A stretch of DNA of 64,000 bases from Acanthaster planci. Its lineage: Eukaryota > Echinodermata > Asteroidea > Valvatida > Acanthasteridae. The stretch is from contig NW_019091365.1 of assembly GCF_001949145.1 (NCBI RefSeq), positions 2,012,207-2,076,206 of the forward strand. The letters are read 5' to 3'. The notes beneath the pieces are model-generated. The model was given only the letters and a program-made list of their open reading frames with translations, was not told the origin of the DNA and ran no database searches. The position numbers and the translations under genes were made by a program. This document shows positions 9,013 through 21,500 of this stretch, piece after piece (the stretch's first letter is position 1; each line of letters starts with the position of its first letter).

Positions 9013-9700
9013 TGAACAACGAAAGCGGTAGATACCCTGCCACACTCCTAGGCCTTGAGATGACAATCGACTATCGTTATTCCATGATTCTCTTCTAAAA
9101 GGAATGCTAAAAGAACGATCAGATTAACAGATGTTAACCGCTGGGATATAAAGCAATATCCCAACGCTGTATGGCCTGCACAGAGTGCATGAAGAGTCAA
9201 TCTCAGAAAATCGTCCAAGTACCCCTTAACACAATCCGAAAAGATTTCCAGTCCCACATTCATATACCTAACACTATTCACCGATTCACCTTCATTGAGA
9301 TGATATCACTAGAAAATCGCCCAGTTGTATGAATCTTTCTGGCCGTTACATGCTCCCGGCTAGCCCCCGCAACGGCAACACAAAGGCGGGATAGCCGAAA
9401 AGGCTAGACCACCGAGGCCCCCATTCGAAAATAGGAACAATCTTACCGCCAACTTCTTTCAAGTCTTTCCCACAAACTGCTCCAGCTTACCAGAAAACTT
9501 CGCCTTGCTTCTCAGATAACCAAAGTCCCTCCAAAAGCATCGTAAAAGCCCATAGGGAATTGCAAATTTCGCCAGCGTGGCTCACGGACACCCCATTGGC
9601 AAAAAGCTAGAATCACGAATGAACTTGATTAATCCGTCGCTCTCATCGTCTTGGGCGATACAAATAGTGTTTGTCTTTATGTATGGTAATTAATTAATAG
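9013..9700. other. Non-coding, nothing recognised
   Basis: No supported frame, RNA gene or repeat is seen. It lies between the palindromes and the end of the DIRS-like relic. Part of it may be the 3' untranslated or terminal region of that element, but no terminal repeat could be matched by eye. Confidence 0.4.
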
Positions 9701-9716
9701 TAACCATGAATTGATT

Positions 9717-10340
9717 TTAAGGCCCACAATCATAAGTTTTGGTTGTTAGTGGGTACCTCCACAGCTCCCCCCATGTCAAATATATTGTTTGAAAATTGAG
9801 ATCGTATGTATGCAAAACTGTGGAAATAAATGAACATGAACGGCGAGAAGAAAAGCCAGCTTCATCACTGAGGTGTGTAATAATGAGGCCTCGCCAAGGG
9901 GCTCGAAAAGATGCCTGGAAGGAGCCGAAGCTAAACACGGGACAGGTTCCATGAGGGAATGAGCTGTCTTGAGGGTATTGTTGTCCGACAGAGTGGAGCT
10001 GTGATGGTGGAATGACAGTTGTGTATAGTCGTTACATGCAGTCCCGAGTTGAATGGGTACAAGTCCGCCACTGTGGTTGAAGATACCTCGGTTGGAGCCA
10101 CACCCTGTATTTTGCACCATGAAGTAAAATGTCTTATTCTGCTGCTGTAGACTTTGCGAGTTGATTGGCGCCGACCTCTTGTGGCCATTTCGGCAGCATC
10201 GCTGGAAAGGCCTACTGCGCAGAATGAACGCTGGACAATGGCCAGCAGGTCAGGTGGAGATCTGCTGGCTGTGGGTAGAGATGTTGGACTTCGGTTGGTG
10301 GAGAACGTCCGGTCTGAGTGGGGGGATTTGTACTATAGCA
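9717..10340 (-). pseudogene. Tyrosine recombinase remnant of the DIRS-like element
   Basis: The piece at 9931-10188 has the SAM-like core-binding start (STRKVYSSRIRHFTSWC) and SGLHVTTIHNC. The piece at 9776-10120 carries a later block (FEPLGEASLLHTSVMKLAFL) equivalent to the segment just before the catalytic domain of DIRS recombinases. The Arg-His-x-x-Arg and final Tyr were not found, so the catalytic half is lost or too decayed. Confidence 0.6.
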
Positions 10341-11150
10341 GTCTGTTCAGTTGGGGGACCACGGTTGGAGAGCCCAGAACAGAGCAATAAGAAGAACATG
10401 GCAACGCTCTAGTTCAACCTTGGACAACACTGCTGGGATTGGGGATACTGAAGGGAAGGCATAGACAAGTTTCCCTTCCCAGCTGATACTTAGGGCATCT
10501 GTTGCCCAGGCTTGAGAGTGAGGGAACCTGGTACAGAACACCGGTAGGTGAGCGTTTCTCCCGGGGCGAAGAGGTCGATAATTGCTTGTCGACTACATTG
10601 AGGATTAACTCGGCTACGTTGCAGTGCAGAGTCCAATTTGTTGGGTGGATTCTTCCTCAAAAGAAGGCGTCTGTAATGGAGTTCTGGCTCCCAGGACATA
10701 GGTTTCCTGTAGGTCTATCCCAAAGCACCCATAGAAACATGTGTCTTGTCGGAAGGCAAAGACATAGTGAGTGCACGCCTTTTTGGTGATTTATGTATTG
10801 GACCACGGTCAGGTTGTCCAATCAAATCAGGACACGTTTGCCTTTGACGGTTGTGCAGAAGTGACATAGCGCGTTGAAGACTACCTGGAGTTCCGAAGAC
10901 CTGGAAGGGGGAGGGAAGCACCCAATCATAGTTGGGACTCATCGGTAGTTTTCGTCACCTGCAGATCCATCTTCAGGTAGGAGAAACCGCTATCGAGATG
11001 GTTCCGTATCAGCCACCAGCAAAGGTGTGGGCGGATGAAGTCTGTTATAGGAACTGGAAGGTTGAGCTGGTCCCCTTTGAGTCGGAAGTACGACAGCAGG
11101 TGGAGCTGGAGGGGCTTCATATGAAATGAAGACGGCAAAAAGGTACCACG
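10340..11150 (-). pseudogene. RNase H-like region of the DIRS-like element
   Basis: The piece at 10926-11138 carries KPLQLHLLSYFRLKGDQL and RPHLCWWL, then TKTTDES, which matches the TTDAS-type first acidic motif of DIRS RNase H. The next piece, 10715-10942, contains a decayed DN/YINxxKG-like block (IHKSPKRRA) and SLPSDKTHV. Further pieces to 10490 resemble the connection toward the recombinase. The frames switch repeatedly and it is non-functional. Confidence 0.6.
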
Positions 11151-11177
11151 TCCACCAGGCTCGCCAACGGGCCGAGG

Positions 11178-11591
11178 TATGGAATTACATATATGCCGTC
11201 GTCCGTTGTTTATTTAACAGAATATGGTTATTATTTCCCATACACTTTACTTTACCGATGTCATTCTTTAAAAAAGGAAAGGATATTGCTTCCTCCAAGT
11301 GGAGTACGACGCAACTGGAGAATTAAATACATTATCTTCTAGGCTTCTAGGCACGGCGGATCGATCGAACAAGTGTGTGAAAAGATCAAGAGTCAAAGTG
11401 AAAAATAGCACTGCGCAAGCGTGACAAAAAAAAGAACATACGAGGACGATGGACGACGCGCGAGGCGCGACGGACGACGTGTAACAGACGACGGAAAATG
11501 GCATATATGGAACTGGAAAATGGCAAAATTAGAATAAAATAAAAAGCAAGAGGTGACGGACGACAGGCGACGGCAGATATGGAATTCTATA
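11178..11591. mobile_element. 414-bp MITE nested in the DIRS-like element
   Basis: The ends are imperfect ~30-bp inverted repeats: TATGGAATTACATATATGCC at the left, and TATAGAATTCCATATCTGCC read inward from the right. The element is flanked by identical 7-bp copies of GCCGAGG (11171-11177 and 11592-11598), the expected target duplication. Subterminal GTCGTCCGT-type motifs repeat inside. No transposase is encoded. It separates the RT from the RNase H part of the host element, so it inserted after it. Confidence 0.8.
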
Positions 11592-11598
11592 GCCGAGG

Positions 11599-12240
11599 AG
11601 ACGTAGCTATGCCCCGGGCTGGGGCCGATTGGCGGGGTATATAGGGGCCGACGCAATCCTGGAGATTGTCGACGTGTTCGGTGTTGGTGTGATGGAGCTC
11701 CGGTGAAGGTCGAGAACCGCACCTAAGTAAGTCGGATTCTGGGTATGATAGGTTTCGATTTTTCGTGGTTAATGAGAAACCCAGACGCCTGGTAAGCTTG
11801 TAAGTAAGGTGAGTGGAGGCTGCAGCCCCGTCTGGAGATCTGTCTATGTTGAGCCAGTCGTCGAGGTATTGGAACATCAGGACGTCTAACGAGCTTTAAC
11901 AATTTTCGCCACTCGGGTGAAAACCCTTTGGGACGTCGAGAGACCAAATGGCAAAACCGAAAACCCGAAGGTTCTTCTATTGTAGATGAATTGAAGAGTC
12001 TACGTAGGCTACTTACAGTCTCGTGGGTGGGTTGGGATGTGCAGGTAGGCTTCTTTCAGATCCATGGACGACGCCTGGGCTGGAATCGACAGGAATAGAG
12101 TTACTGTTCGGAGAGCCTTCATGCGGAACTTTCTGGGACGGATGAACCTGTTTAGTGGCCTCAGCTTGATTATGGGTTGCCACTTGCCGGGTTTCTTTCT
12201 TGGTGTGAGGAAGAACGTCAAAATGAAGCCCACGTTGCTG
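11599..12240 (-). pseudogene. Reverse transcriptase domain of the DIRS-like element
   Basis: Three frames carry ordered RT blocks. At 12009-12233 the piece contains KWQPIIKLRPLNRFI and MDLKEAYLHIPTHP, the palm block with the first catalytic Asp. At 11723-11947 the piece contains VSRRPKGFSPEWRKLL. At 11587-11877 the piece contains the YLDDW box, the catalytic YxDD motif, followed by LGFLINHEKSK-like sequence. Catalytic residues are still visible but the frame is broken at least twice, so it is a relic. The enzyme would copy element RNA into DNA. Block spacing and wording fit DIRS/Ngaro RTs more than LTR-gypsy RTs. Confidence 0.75.
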
Positions 12241-12599
12241 ATGTTTAGGGGAACAAAAGGATGGCCAGCCCATGAAGAAGAGTGTTCATTTCTGTCTCCA
12301 AAGCTTACTCTTTGTTCCTGTTAGAGGGGATTGGAGTTGGACCACGAGTTGGGTCGGATGGAGGGGCACTCGTGAATTGAAGGGTGCAGCCGAGAGAGAC
12401 GGTCACCGAGTACCCGTCTGTCTGACGTGATGTCAAAGACGCCAACCCCTGAATGGACGGGGTGGCGCTGGGTTTCTCCTCTGAATTGTCTGTGTGAGCT
12501 AAGAAGGGGAAGGTAGTACGTCTCTATGAACTGTCCTGCAAATACGTCTTTCCCGTATGGGAAAGCTTTATTTAGAGTTTAGTTTTCACACCCTCGTAT

Positions 12600-13480
12600 A
12601 GGATGTTCCTCACCTCAAGACCATTGGCTCAGCAGGTTGACGTAGCTAGACAGAAAATCCGCAAGAATTGCTCAAAGACAGAGTTATGTTCTCGTCTAGA
12701 GCCCGGACAGCAACTGCAGCGAGGTCTGGAGAGACAGGAGAGTTCTCCTCACACGCATAAGACAGGTACTCTGACAAGAGTGAGGGAAAGGCAGTACAAC
12801 GGAAACCGTTGGGAGTGGCTCTATCCAACTTGGATTGAAGGTAAGTTCCAGGTTGGACTTGTCTTTATCAAGAAACAGGTTCTTGGCGGACGACTTAGCT
12901 GAGTCAGAAGCTATTTTGTCTTTAGTGGCAGTTGGTAACTGAATAGAAAGCTGAAGTCGTTCCGAGGCAATTGGAAGTAGGCCTTTGCTCTAGAGAGGTG
13001 TCGCTAGCGTCTTGCGTTGGAGAGGACTTTGTACGTTTCCAGGCATAAGTGGTCTAGAGGCAGTTCTGGAAAAATTGGCCAAGATTCCTTTCTGGCCGTA
13101 TGTTATTTAAAGGATGGGCGTGACTCAAGAGTCTTTTTGATTGGTGACAAGGCGGGTAGACCAAGGACTTGAATCGTGTCTCTCTGAAGCAGACGTAGAC
13201 GAGCCTTCAGACGGGTAAGGCAAGCAGCTCTTGCGGCTGGACCGGGTCTTGCTACGTATCTCGGGTGAGGTCGAGTGCGGGATCGGATGTGGGTTGATTG
13301 TCCACTGAATTATCTGAGCAAGCGCTGATAGACGATGCAGGTCCGCATTGGACGGGGAAGGTCACGAAGGGCGGATGCAGATCGACAAGTACAGGGTCAG
13401 AATCCGGAGCTGTAGCACGTTGTAGCAGCGTTTCCAAAATACGTCGCAAACTGCAGAAAATAAACTTGGGCACTGGGGTT
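12600..13480 (-). pseudogene. gag-like remnant of the DIRS-like element
   Basis: Patchy minus-strand open pieces lie upstream of the RT. The clearest is 13252-13473, 73 aa, with Ser/Asp/Pro-rich segments (PDSDPVLVDLHPPF). No zinc knuckle is seen, as is usual in DIRS gag. Identification rests mainly on position and composition. Confidence 0.35.
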
Positions 13481-13490
13481 TAAATTTAAA

Positions 13491-16400
13491 GCATGTATTT
13501 AACGGTTAATTGGAAACACTGAAAATGGGCACAATAGCCTTAACCATTTTTATCTAGTTTGCTACATTACATCGGCACACGTTAGTGAAAAATATTACAA
13601 GGGATTAGGCTTAAAGTTTTAATCCAACTGACCGACTAAAGGATTGGGTTTAGCCCGCGAGTTGTAAAAACGTTTGCCCTTAAATAATCTTGGAAAACTG
13701 CCATGACATTCTTTGTGTGATAACACAATGAAAATAATGAATTGTCAGTTCTTAAGCTTTGCTTCCTTACGCAGAGATTGTTCCATGCTCGCCGGAACCT
13801 TTCCAACAAAGCCAATTAAAAATTTGATACAGGGCAGAGGTACTTCACATTTTTGTCAGCTTATCTGTACAATTTTATTTCATTGTTTGATAGATAATTA
13901 AGGAGTCTACTAATCAACACATATTTAACACTTTATATCTTTATCTTCCTAATACTCTCGAGGGATGACAAATGACTGAGTAAAATAATTCCATGGTTCC
14001 GACAAATGTAACCAATGTAGACATGTTGGCAGTAAGTTGCTTTCAGTGCTTAAGTCCACTGCAGGGCATTTCCAAGTCGTTGGCTTTGTCACCTACCCTG
14101 GTTACATCTCTCCGGACCCTCCAATGTTAACATTCGCTGCAGGTACTATTATGAACAAAATGCAAAAATACACACTGGATGATCCTAAACTGTATTTCAA
14201 GCACTCAGGGTCTGGGGCCCTGGGTCTGGAGCCAATATCAGAGAAGAAGCCTTCTTTTGGTCATTTCCACAGTCACTTGGCCTGTCCAGCCTCCAGGTTT
14301 TCTTCCGTTATTGCTCACCAAAAGTGGAGAAACACTGAAAAGGTAGGCAATAAAAAGCATACCTTCACTATGAAACGGAAGTTACGTCATTTTAGGAATG
14401 AATGCCAACTGTGAGTGACATCGATGGGCCAATAAGAATCCAGCACTGAAGTGAACTGATCAGTTCCAATGAATAGGCGCCTGATAATGGAATTTAAATA
14501 ATGATTTCATCCCATAGGATTCCAGAAGTGAAAATTGTGTAGCCACTTCATCCAATCATAAAAGACCTTTACAAAAATGAGTTCCAAACTTCTGCAGATA
14601 TAATAAATCGGAAAAGGTGAATTTCTGTGCAAAAAATGATTCTTAATCTCCTGATGGAATACCTCTAAATTAAACACACACAATTTGGGACTTGACTTGT
14701 ACAAAGGGGAAAAATTGTGGCATATGCATTGACACCTACACAAAAATTCCAATTATTTACATGAACATTAATACATAACAAAACCATTTTTGAAACAAAG
14801 TGACCAAGCAACTGGCAACATATTGGACTGGACACCGTATATAAATAGGAAGTGACTACCAGCTGCCTAGTTACCTTAAAAATTCTACAGAACTTAAATT
14901 TCATTTCTTCTCTCTTTTCATTAAAAACAGCACATTCCAGCATTACGCTCCACTGGAACGCCAGGTGGTTCAAAATTTATTTGCAAAATACACCAAACTT
15001 ACAGGAATAAGTCAGACACACCAGGCCTATTTCATAGCAAGGCTAAACACAGGGCACACAAATTTTATTGAAACCATGTCCTTTTTTCTACATCGAGGCA
15101 ACATATTTGAAATAAGTTCTTCCCCTTATGTCAGAATACTCCTCACAACTATTACAATTCACAATCTTTACACAACACGAACTTCCTCAAGATTTGGTTA
15201 GCCGAAAGCCATCTGCTTAGTAATGCCATGAAATTGAGCCCTGCTGTCTGTGTATGTAAGTGGTAAAATTATAATAAAAAAGCACAAAAACAAACAAAAA
15301 CCCATTGTTACTTCTTAAGACACGCATGAGTTTAAATTTCCAAAGCTGTACGGTTCTGTACTCTAGTTGGATGCACAGTGACACGTTTAGCTAGCAATGA
15401 CAATCTGTACTTCAGCTGGCCTTTGCTTATCGATGCCTCAAGAAATTAAAGTACAATATTCCTTGGTGAAAAATGCTGAATTTGCTCGTCACAAACTGTG
15501 CACTATGAAAACCACTAAACCAGGTTAAAAAAAATGTTAGCAGCAGACAGTGCTATCAGTGACTCTGAGAGTATGGAACTTATACCAAACAGGACTCTCT
15601 TTCCTTTTAAAACACAGTACACAGCTTTCTCGACAAAAGAAACTTGGAGACTCTGTGCTTGTAAAAATGTAAAGTGTTATGGCTGTAACTTGTGACGTAC
15701 ACTATCACTAAAGTTGTTACTTATTTTTCTTTGCCTCTCTCATTACCCGTTGCTGAGAGAAAAAAACCGAAGAAGTTTGAAGTCATTGTTTTAATTCACA
15801 TTTTGACTTCGTGACATGGAAGAGCTACATGGATATCAATTTGTTTAATGAAAAAAAAAAGACAAAAACATCTGGTAAGACTCGCTTCCAGGAATTTCAT
15901 CCATTGATCGTCAGTCCGTCTGGCAAATTCATGTCTAGTTCTCAGATATATTCCCTCATCTGCACAAAAAAATCTATGAATTACTTCAATGCATACAAAA
16001 ACTTTAGGTACAATGTCTACGAGAGTCGCTATATGTTTCACATTCATAAACGGTCTTTGATACAGTATTAACAACCATGCTCATGTAGGTCACATTTCTG
16101 ACACATATACAAAAAAACAAAATAACAGTTATTCATCATCATCAAAAGTCAGTCAAATTTCATCTAAATGTGCCTGCAGTCAGGCCATTTCATCATTTCT
16201 TAAAGTGTTAAGAATGCTGCTGGCCAAAGAGTGCTTCTCCTTTGTGAGCCCTCAAAATCCGACACAAAACTGTTCTTGACACATCTGGGCAGGATCTGGG
16301 CAGGATCTAGGCGTTGTGCAAACTGTTTTCTCTCAAGCCCTAACTCCTTAGGTATTTTTGGCAAGGAGAACTTCCCAAAATGCTTCCACATCAAGCACTA

Positions 16401-18269
16401 GGCAGTCAAGCAGTAGCATATGTGTACGTGGCCAAAACAGGGACATCAAGGCTGATGTGAAGTAGCAGTGACTTGTACTGTACCATTAAGAATCCATCAG
16501 CAACATTGCACAACCAGATTCTAGGTGCCAGCCAATTCGTAACAGTTAAGTTTTATACACGGAAGGCTGCACACTTCAGTAAGAGTTAAAAATGCATTGG
16601 TGATTGGTCTTCAATGGCGTAACAGGGAGAGAAGGGTGTATTGTGGCCTTGATACCTACAAGTACATAGAATCACCCTGTATCTGTACAGTAACAATATC
16701 CCAGTTTTATGAAAGCCAATTTCCTCAGCTTAGTTCATCTGTATGTCTTGGAGATGCTTGTCCCTCAGTGGTGCTGTGGTTAACAGGGACTTTCAGAAAA
16801 ATCAACTCTTGGGGTAGACACTTCTTTACAAGAGGTAAAACGTGAACGGCATTTTACTTTTTACTCCCCAAACCAGTAAAAACATGTTTCCATGACTAAG
16901 ATGACAAAATGAGACAAAATGAAAACATAATCGGTTTGATGCAGACTGCTGTTGTTTCAACAGTTCTCTTACCAAAGTGCTTCCCTCTCAAGACTAGTGT
17001 CTGCCCGACCTGACTAGACGTCAGGATGAAACTCCTTACTCCAAACTACAGGAGAAAAACCATGTCCATGATAATGTGCGCTGCATTTCCGCATGATTTA
17101 ACAACACATAAGGTGTCATTCTGAAATGGATTCCTGATGATGTGCACGTACACCGACTGGCCTACTTCTTTGAATGGCCAACAGGAATCGTGTGAATGGT
17201 CAACATCTTGACAGTTCATATGTACAAGTGAATTCCTGTTCTTTGATTGGCAGCAGCGATAAAATGCAAGTGTGCAAAACAATGCCGGAATGAAATCGAC
17301 TCCAAAGTGCAGTAACTCTGGCCATTAGTGTTATAAGCTGAGAGTCAGTGCAGCACATTCTGTGGCAGGGATATGGTTCAGGGGACAAGAGTTTTGCTAT
17401 AGTCCTTTCAATCACTAGAGTTAATCAAATTTTGGGGAAGCATCTTTCTTGAAGTAGTCAATGACCACAGAGTGAAGAAGCCAGCAGACTTAAAGGATTT
17501 GAACATCCCATACATACACATCTCATCTTCTAGCAAAGATAACACCAACTGTGTCAAATGAACAACTCTGGCCAATTTCACTATAAAAAATGCCTTTTCC
17601 AATACATTAGCCTGATCGAACGTTACCATTAATTAACACTCAGTTTATTTCCTCAAGTCGATCATTGCCCACTGAGGTACAGAAAACAGATTTTAATTTA
17701 CAATCAAATGCCAGGCCCGATATACATGTATCTTTTCGCTTAGTCCTGTATGTACGTTTTTATATATATCAGCACTCCGCACAGAAAGGTGGTGCACGCT
17801 TTGCTTCTGTTAGGTTATTTTCTTTGTGAGCTCTACCCTGACTTGCACTGATTAATTCCTTGATCTGTTTCCAGTCAAATCAAGTTACAGTCAACTGATC
17901 ATTTGCATTTTCTCTCCAGCTCTTGAGACGAATGTGTGATTCACTGGTAGTCCAATTTGGTCTCCGCACCAAACAGGTCCAACGTCAAATTGCCACGGGC
18001 TCACTTAATCAGTTCAGTCCATTTCTCATTGCTCCATGGCAGTTACTGACAAAAAAGTCTACCAGTTAGGCTGGTCTGTGGTCTCAACAGAAGATAGAGG
18101 CATTGTCCGTAACAACCTCAGGATACCTCCCTCTTGTTTTTGAAACAAAATCCACCACCTTGTTCCTTCTTCCAGACATTGCTTTGCTTGTTAATGCCAT
18201 ATTGCATCACTCTTCAAACAGTTGGTTTTTAAATCTCTCTTAGTACGGAGCACCGCTGGACAGGCGCAG
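13491..18269 (-). other. CK1 3' untranslated region and downstream DNA
   Basis: No coding gene is seen on either strand in 4.8 kb. On the minus strand this follows directly after the CK1 stop, so at least the part near 18.2 kb is 3' UTR. AATAAA signals on the minus strand are at 17644-17649, 15064-15069 and 14976-14981. Long 3' UTRs are common in CK1 delta/epsilon genes, but the true end cannot be chosen without transcript data. Confidence 0.5.
17644..17649 (-). terminator. Candidate polyadenylation signal for CK1
   Basis: AATAAA on the minus strand lies about 620 bp after the stop codon. It is the first such hexamer I noted downstream. Others at 15064-15069 and 14976-14981 would give longer 3' UTRs. 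Confidence 0.3.
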
Positions 18270-18526
18270 TCATTTACGCAGGTAGCGGGACGACGCCGTT
18301 CGTGGGACCCCATCCTCCCGCGTCAACTCGTTGGGCTTGGCACCCAGGCCGCTGCTGATACCACCGTTGATGGCGGAATACGGAGTTGTGAGACGCCCCC
18401 CGGCTATGTCCCGCCGTGTCAGCTCGGGGCCAGACATGACAGGTGGGGCCACACCGCGGTGGAGGCGGCGGCTGACAGAGCGTTGGTTGTCAGCTCTGGA
18501 GATTGGACGGGGTGATGTGGGGTTTG
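18270..18526 (-). CDS. CSNK1D/E: CK1 coding exon 8 (terminal)
   Basis: 257 bp, completing Ala351 and giving 84 further residues to TGA at 18270-18272. [13 protein letters not shown] and SVSRRLHRG align with the vertebrate tail block TSPRPVSG...RLHRG. The last ~50 residues (from [13 protein letters not shown] to TASSRYLRK) differ from known vertebrate ends. The exon is clearly GC-richer than its surroundings. Acceptor is atcttccag. Confidence 0.93.
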
Positions 18527-21500
18527 CTGGAAGATCAAAATGGTGAAATGATAGTAACCACCACAGTAGTCATTCTTTACGAAATAACACAAACCAAAGA
18601 ACAAGCATGGATCAAATTGAACAGTTCTTCTGATGTGCTTTTAAATGAGCAACAAAACTAAATAAAAATGTTAAAAGACTGGTTTAGTCAAGTAGAAACA
18701 CAAAGAAAAGCCTTGAAACTGTCAAATCAATTTACACATGCAGATTCAACAATAACAAGTGCCTTCTCGAAGCCTGACTTCTCCAAGCCTGCCAACAAAG
18801 TAATTCCATACTCTGAATGTTTCTCGCTGAAGCAATATAAATGGAAGTTGGATTTGTCAAGACAGGTAAGCCAAACTCTGCGCAATCTGACAAGATGCCC
18901 ATACACAGTATTGGATGACTCTAACAGAGCAAGTGTCAGTATGGAATTGCACCAGGACAGATTTGTGCAGAATGGATACTGACAAAAATTGAAGTCCTCT
19001 TGGACAATAACTAAGAACCTGAAGGCAGTAAAATTCAAGTATAAGTAACAGTTCAAAGGGTGAGTAAAAACACGGGTGATTTAAATGGCTGCTTCACCAA
19101 AACAATCTGACATTAGTCAATGATGTTAGCTTGGCTTAGTCTCCAGTTACTCTCATTTCCAAACACTAAAAACCTGAACAGCTGAGAACTATTAGATGAA
19201 TAACTCAAAGCCAAAGCAAAACTGGAAAAATAAAAACCAACAAGTTCACTGGAACACAAGGGTTGACTGCTCAAACTTACCCATTACTAAGTTTACTACA
19301 CTGTTTATCCTGGAATAAACCTGGACTGAATCCTGTGCAAGAAGTTATCTACTTCCACCAGAATCCCGTTCATATATTATTTTAATCTTCACAACTCTTT
19401 ACAGTTAGTTTTATTTAATAAATTGCACCTTCTGTAAAAATGTGGTCGGGAAAAACACAACACAGTTACCACCCTATCTCAGTTATGGCAGGCTAAGACA
19501 ACAATGGAACCTGAATTCTCCATGAAATTTCCTTTATAATCCTAGAAATTCATTTTTCGAATAGAAAGTCTGACATATTTGCCGACCCTGCATAAAAACC
19601 TGTTCCAAATGCATGCATTTCTGTTGTTAGCATACCTAGTTGCTTGACAGAGATAATGTACACAAAAATTTCAGGTAAGAAGTAATGCTTCTGATACTCC
19701 ATCACCAGCCTAAGATCCGTAAGGTCTTCGGACAGCAGTGCACATCTTTATATATCTCAAAGGAAGCTCCATCCCTTGTTCCTCTTTTTAACAACAGTCT
19801 TCATCAGACTGGACACCAATGTGGACATGCTAAACACTCCAATCCACCTTATGCTGTCCTGTCCTGCAAAGATGCCCTCAACACAGATTTCACACTTGAT
19901 CTACAAGTTCTCTGAAACTGCTCAGAGTGGTTCTTCAACCAATCATGATAAAACCGCTACGGTGTGCCTTAACTAGTACCTAGGCCCTACTGCTTTATGC
20001 TTGTGATCACTGGAACGCCTGTGCTTCAGGGGAGCTCCCGACTGCTGGCTGCTGCAACCCTTACTAATCTCCGGCAGCTCGGTGTGGCTGCGAGACGGGA
20101 GCCATCTGTTAGCTGCTGGGGCTTTCTGGACAGATCCTACAGACACTGTCGCCTGAGGGTTGGAGACTATATAAGAATGCAGAAGGCAATTAAGGAATGC
20201 AAATACAAGATGCACTAAAGGCCTGATCAGTTAAAGAAAAGTAACCAGTTTATTTTGTGAGTAAAATACTACCAAACTAAAAACGGAAACTTTAAAACTA
20301 CTGACAACAGCCCTAACCTAGATTTCCTCTGTGATGATTAAACTGCTAAAAAAAGGCTTCGAGGGAAAGGTCCTAGTTTTAAATTTCTAAGCTTCATGTA
20401 ACAATCGTTAACCACTTCATGCCGGGGCATTTTTCAATGTTGATGATGCTGGGCCGGCATTACTATCATTTTTTCCATTTTCAAAATCCTTCAAAAATTC
20501 ATCATTTCATTTAACGGTCGTTTATAGCCGCACCAAGTAATCTTTAGGCACTACTCTAAGTTGACAGGTGACCTTCATTGACGCCCGAGTATTTCAGCCA
20601 GGCCAGCAGCCTTGTAAACAGAGCCCAGATTGTGCGATGTGGTATAACTGTCTTTTGTTCACGGACCTGGCTTAGTGCACTGCTGACCTCTTTTCAATAG
20701 GGGCCAGATTAGCGTGCAGCCGTTCTGTGTGGCTCATTGCTGCGGTGGTGGAGCGCTTTTGTCCCCGGTGGTAATCCGCTCGCTCTCAATGCCTCAAACC
20801 CTGGTATACGGTTTCAAAAGAAGGCTGGATTATCACCACTTTTGAGAGTGAAAAATGTCGGTAATGCCCAGTAGCCTGGTCTTTTGTTCGGAGTACGGTC
20901 TTTTGTTACAGGGCCCTATTTCCTTTGTCCGAGTTTGGAAACCCCGGCCACCCATATAAATCATACGTCTCCGATCCCGGAGTCCTCGGCAGGAATTGGT
21001 TGAAGCCGTAATGAGCACGATACATGTACTTAACACACTGTTTTTCTCAGTAAAGCCTTTTTGTTTGTTACCTTAACATTTCTGCCCTGCAATTTGTCTA
21101 CTTGGCATTGGTAAAGTTTACGCTGAGCTGCTGGATACTCTGCCGAGTAGAGGAACATGTTCTGCACAGCTACAAATTTTTGGTGGACTTCTCCTTAGTA
21201 TCCAAGCACTATCTTCTTTAGCACCACCAGGAGGTAATGACTTACCACCTGCTGCAGGTCCTTGTGGAGGTCCCTCTGATGCTTTGATGCGGCTGGTAGC
21301 TGCCGTGGTGGCCACCGCCCGTGTAGTGGAGCTGCGGGGATGCTGCAGGTGGCCCTGCCTCTCTCTGTCCTCTCGCCTCTCCCGCTCTTCGTCGTGGGGC
21401 TTTGAATTCCCCTGTAGGGGGTTCAGACATAAGGATGCAGTGGTGTTGAAGGTAAGGTTGAAGCCCAAGGTCATTATTGGGTATTTTCAAGTAGTTGTGG

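Larger units (their letters stand above)
9700..13490 (-). mobile_element. Degenerate DIRS-like tyrosine-recombinase retrotransposon
   Basis: Reading on the minus strand from 13490 to 9700, the order is gag-like remnant, reverse transcriptase, RNase H-like part, then tyrosine recombinase. This order is typical of DIRS/Ngaro elements. It carries many stops and frameshifts, so it is inactive. A 414-bp MITE is nested at 11178-11591. Without it the coding span is about 3.4 kb, compatible with a DIRS-type internal region. The split direct or inverted terminal repeats typical of the group were not identified. Confidence 0.75.
18527..21245 (-). other. CK1 intron 7
   Basis: 2.7 kb. It contains the candidate alternative exon (19973-20166) and the plus-oriented copy of a ~550-bp repeat (20408-20958). 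The rest is AT-rich and without recognised features. Confidence 0.85.

Noticed and set aside
8835-9098. Opposite frames (8835-9098 plus and 8851-9066 minus) encoding nearly the same peptide
   Set aside because: This is a consequence of the 81-bp palindrome, and there is no sign of a gene.
14037-14414. 125-aa plus-strand frame in the region after CK1
   Set aside because: No recognised motif. It lies opposite the CK1 3' UTR or downstream DNA and its composition is not coding-like.
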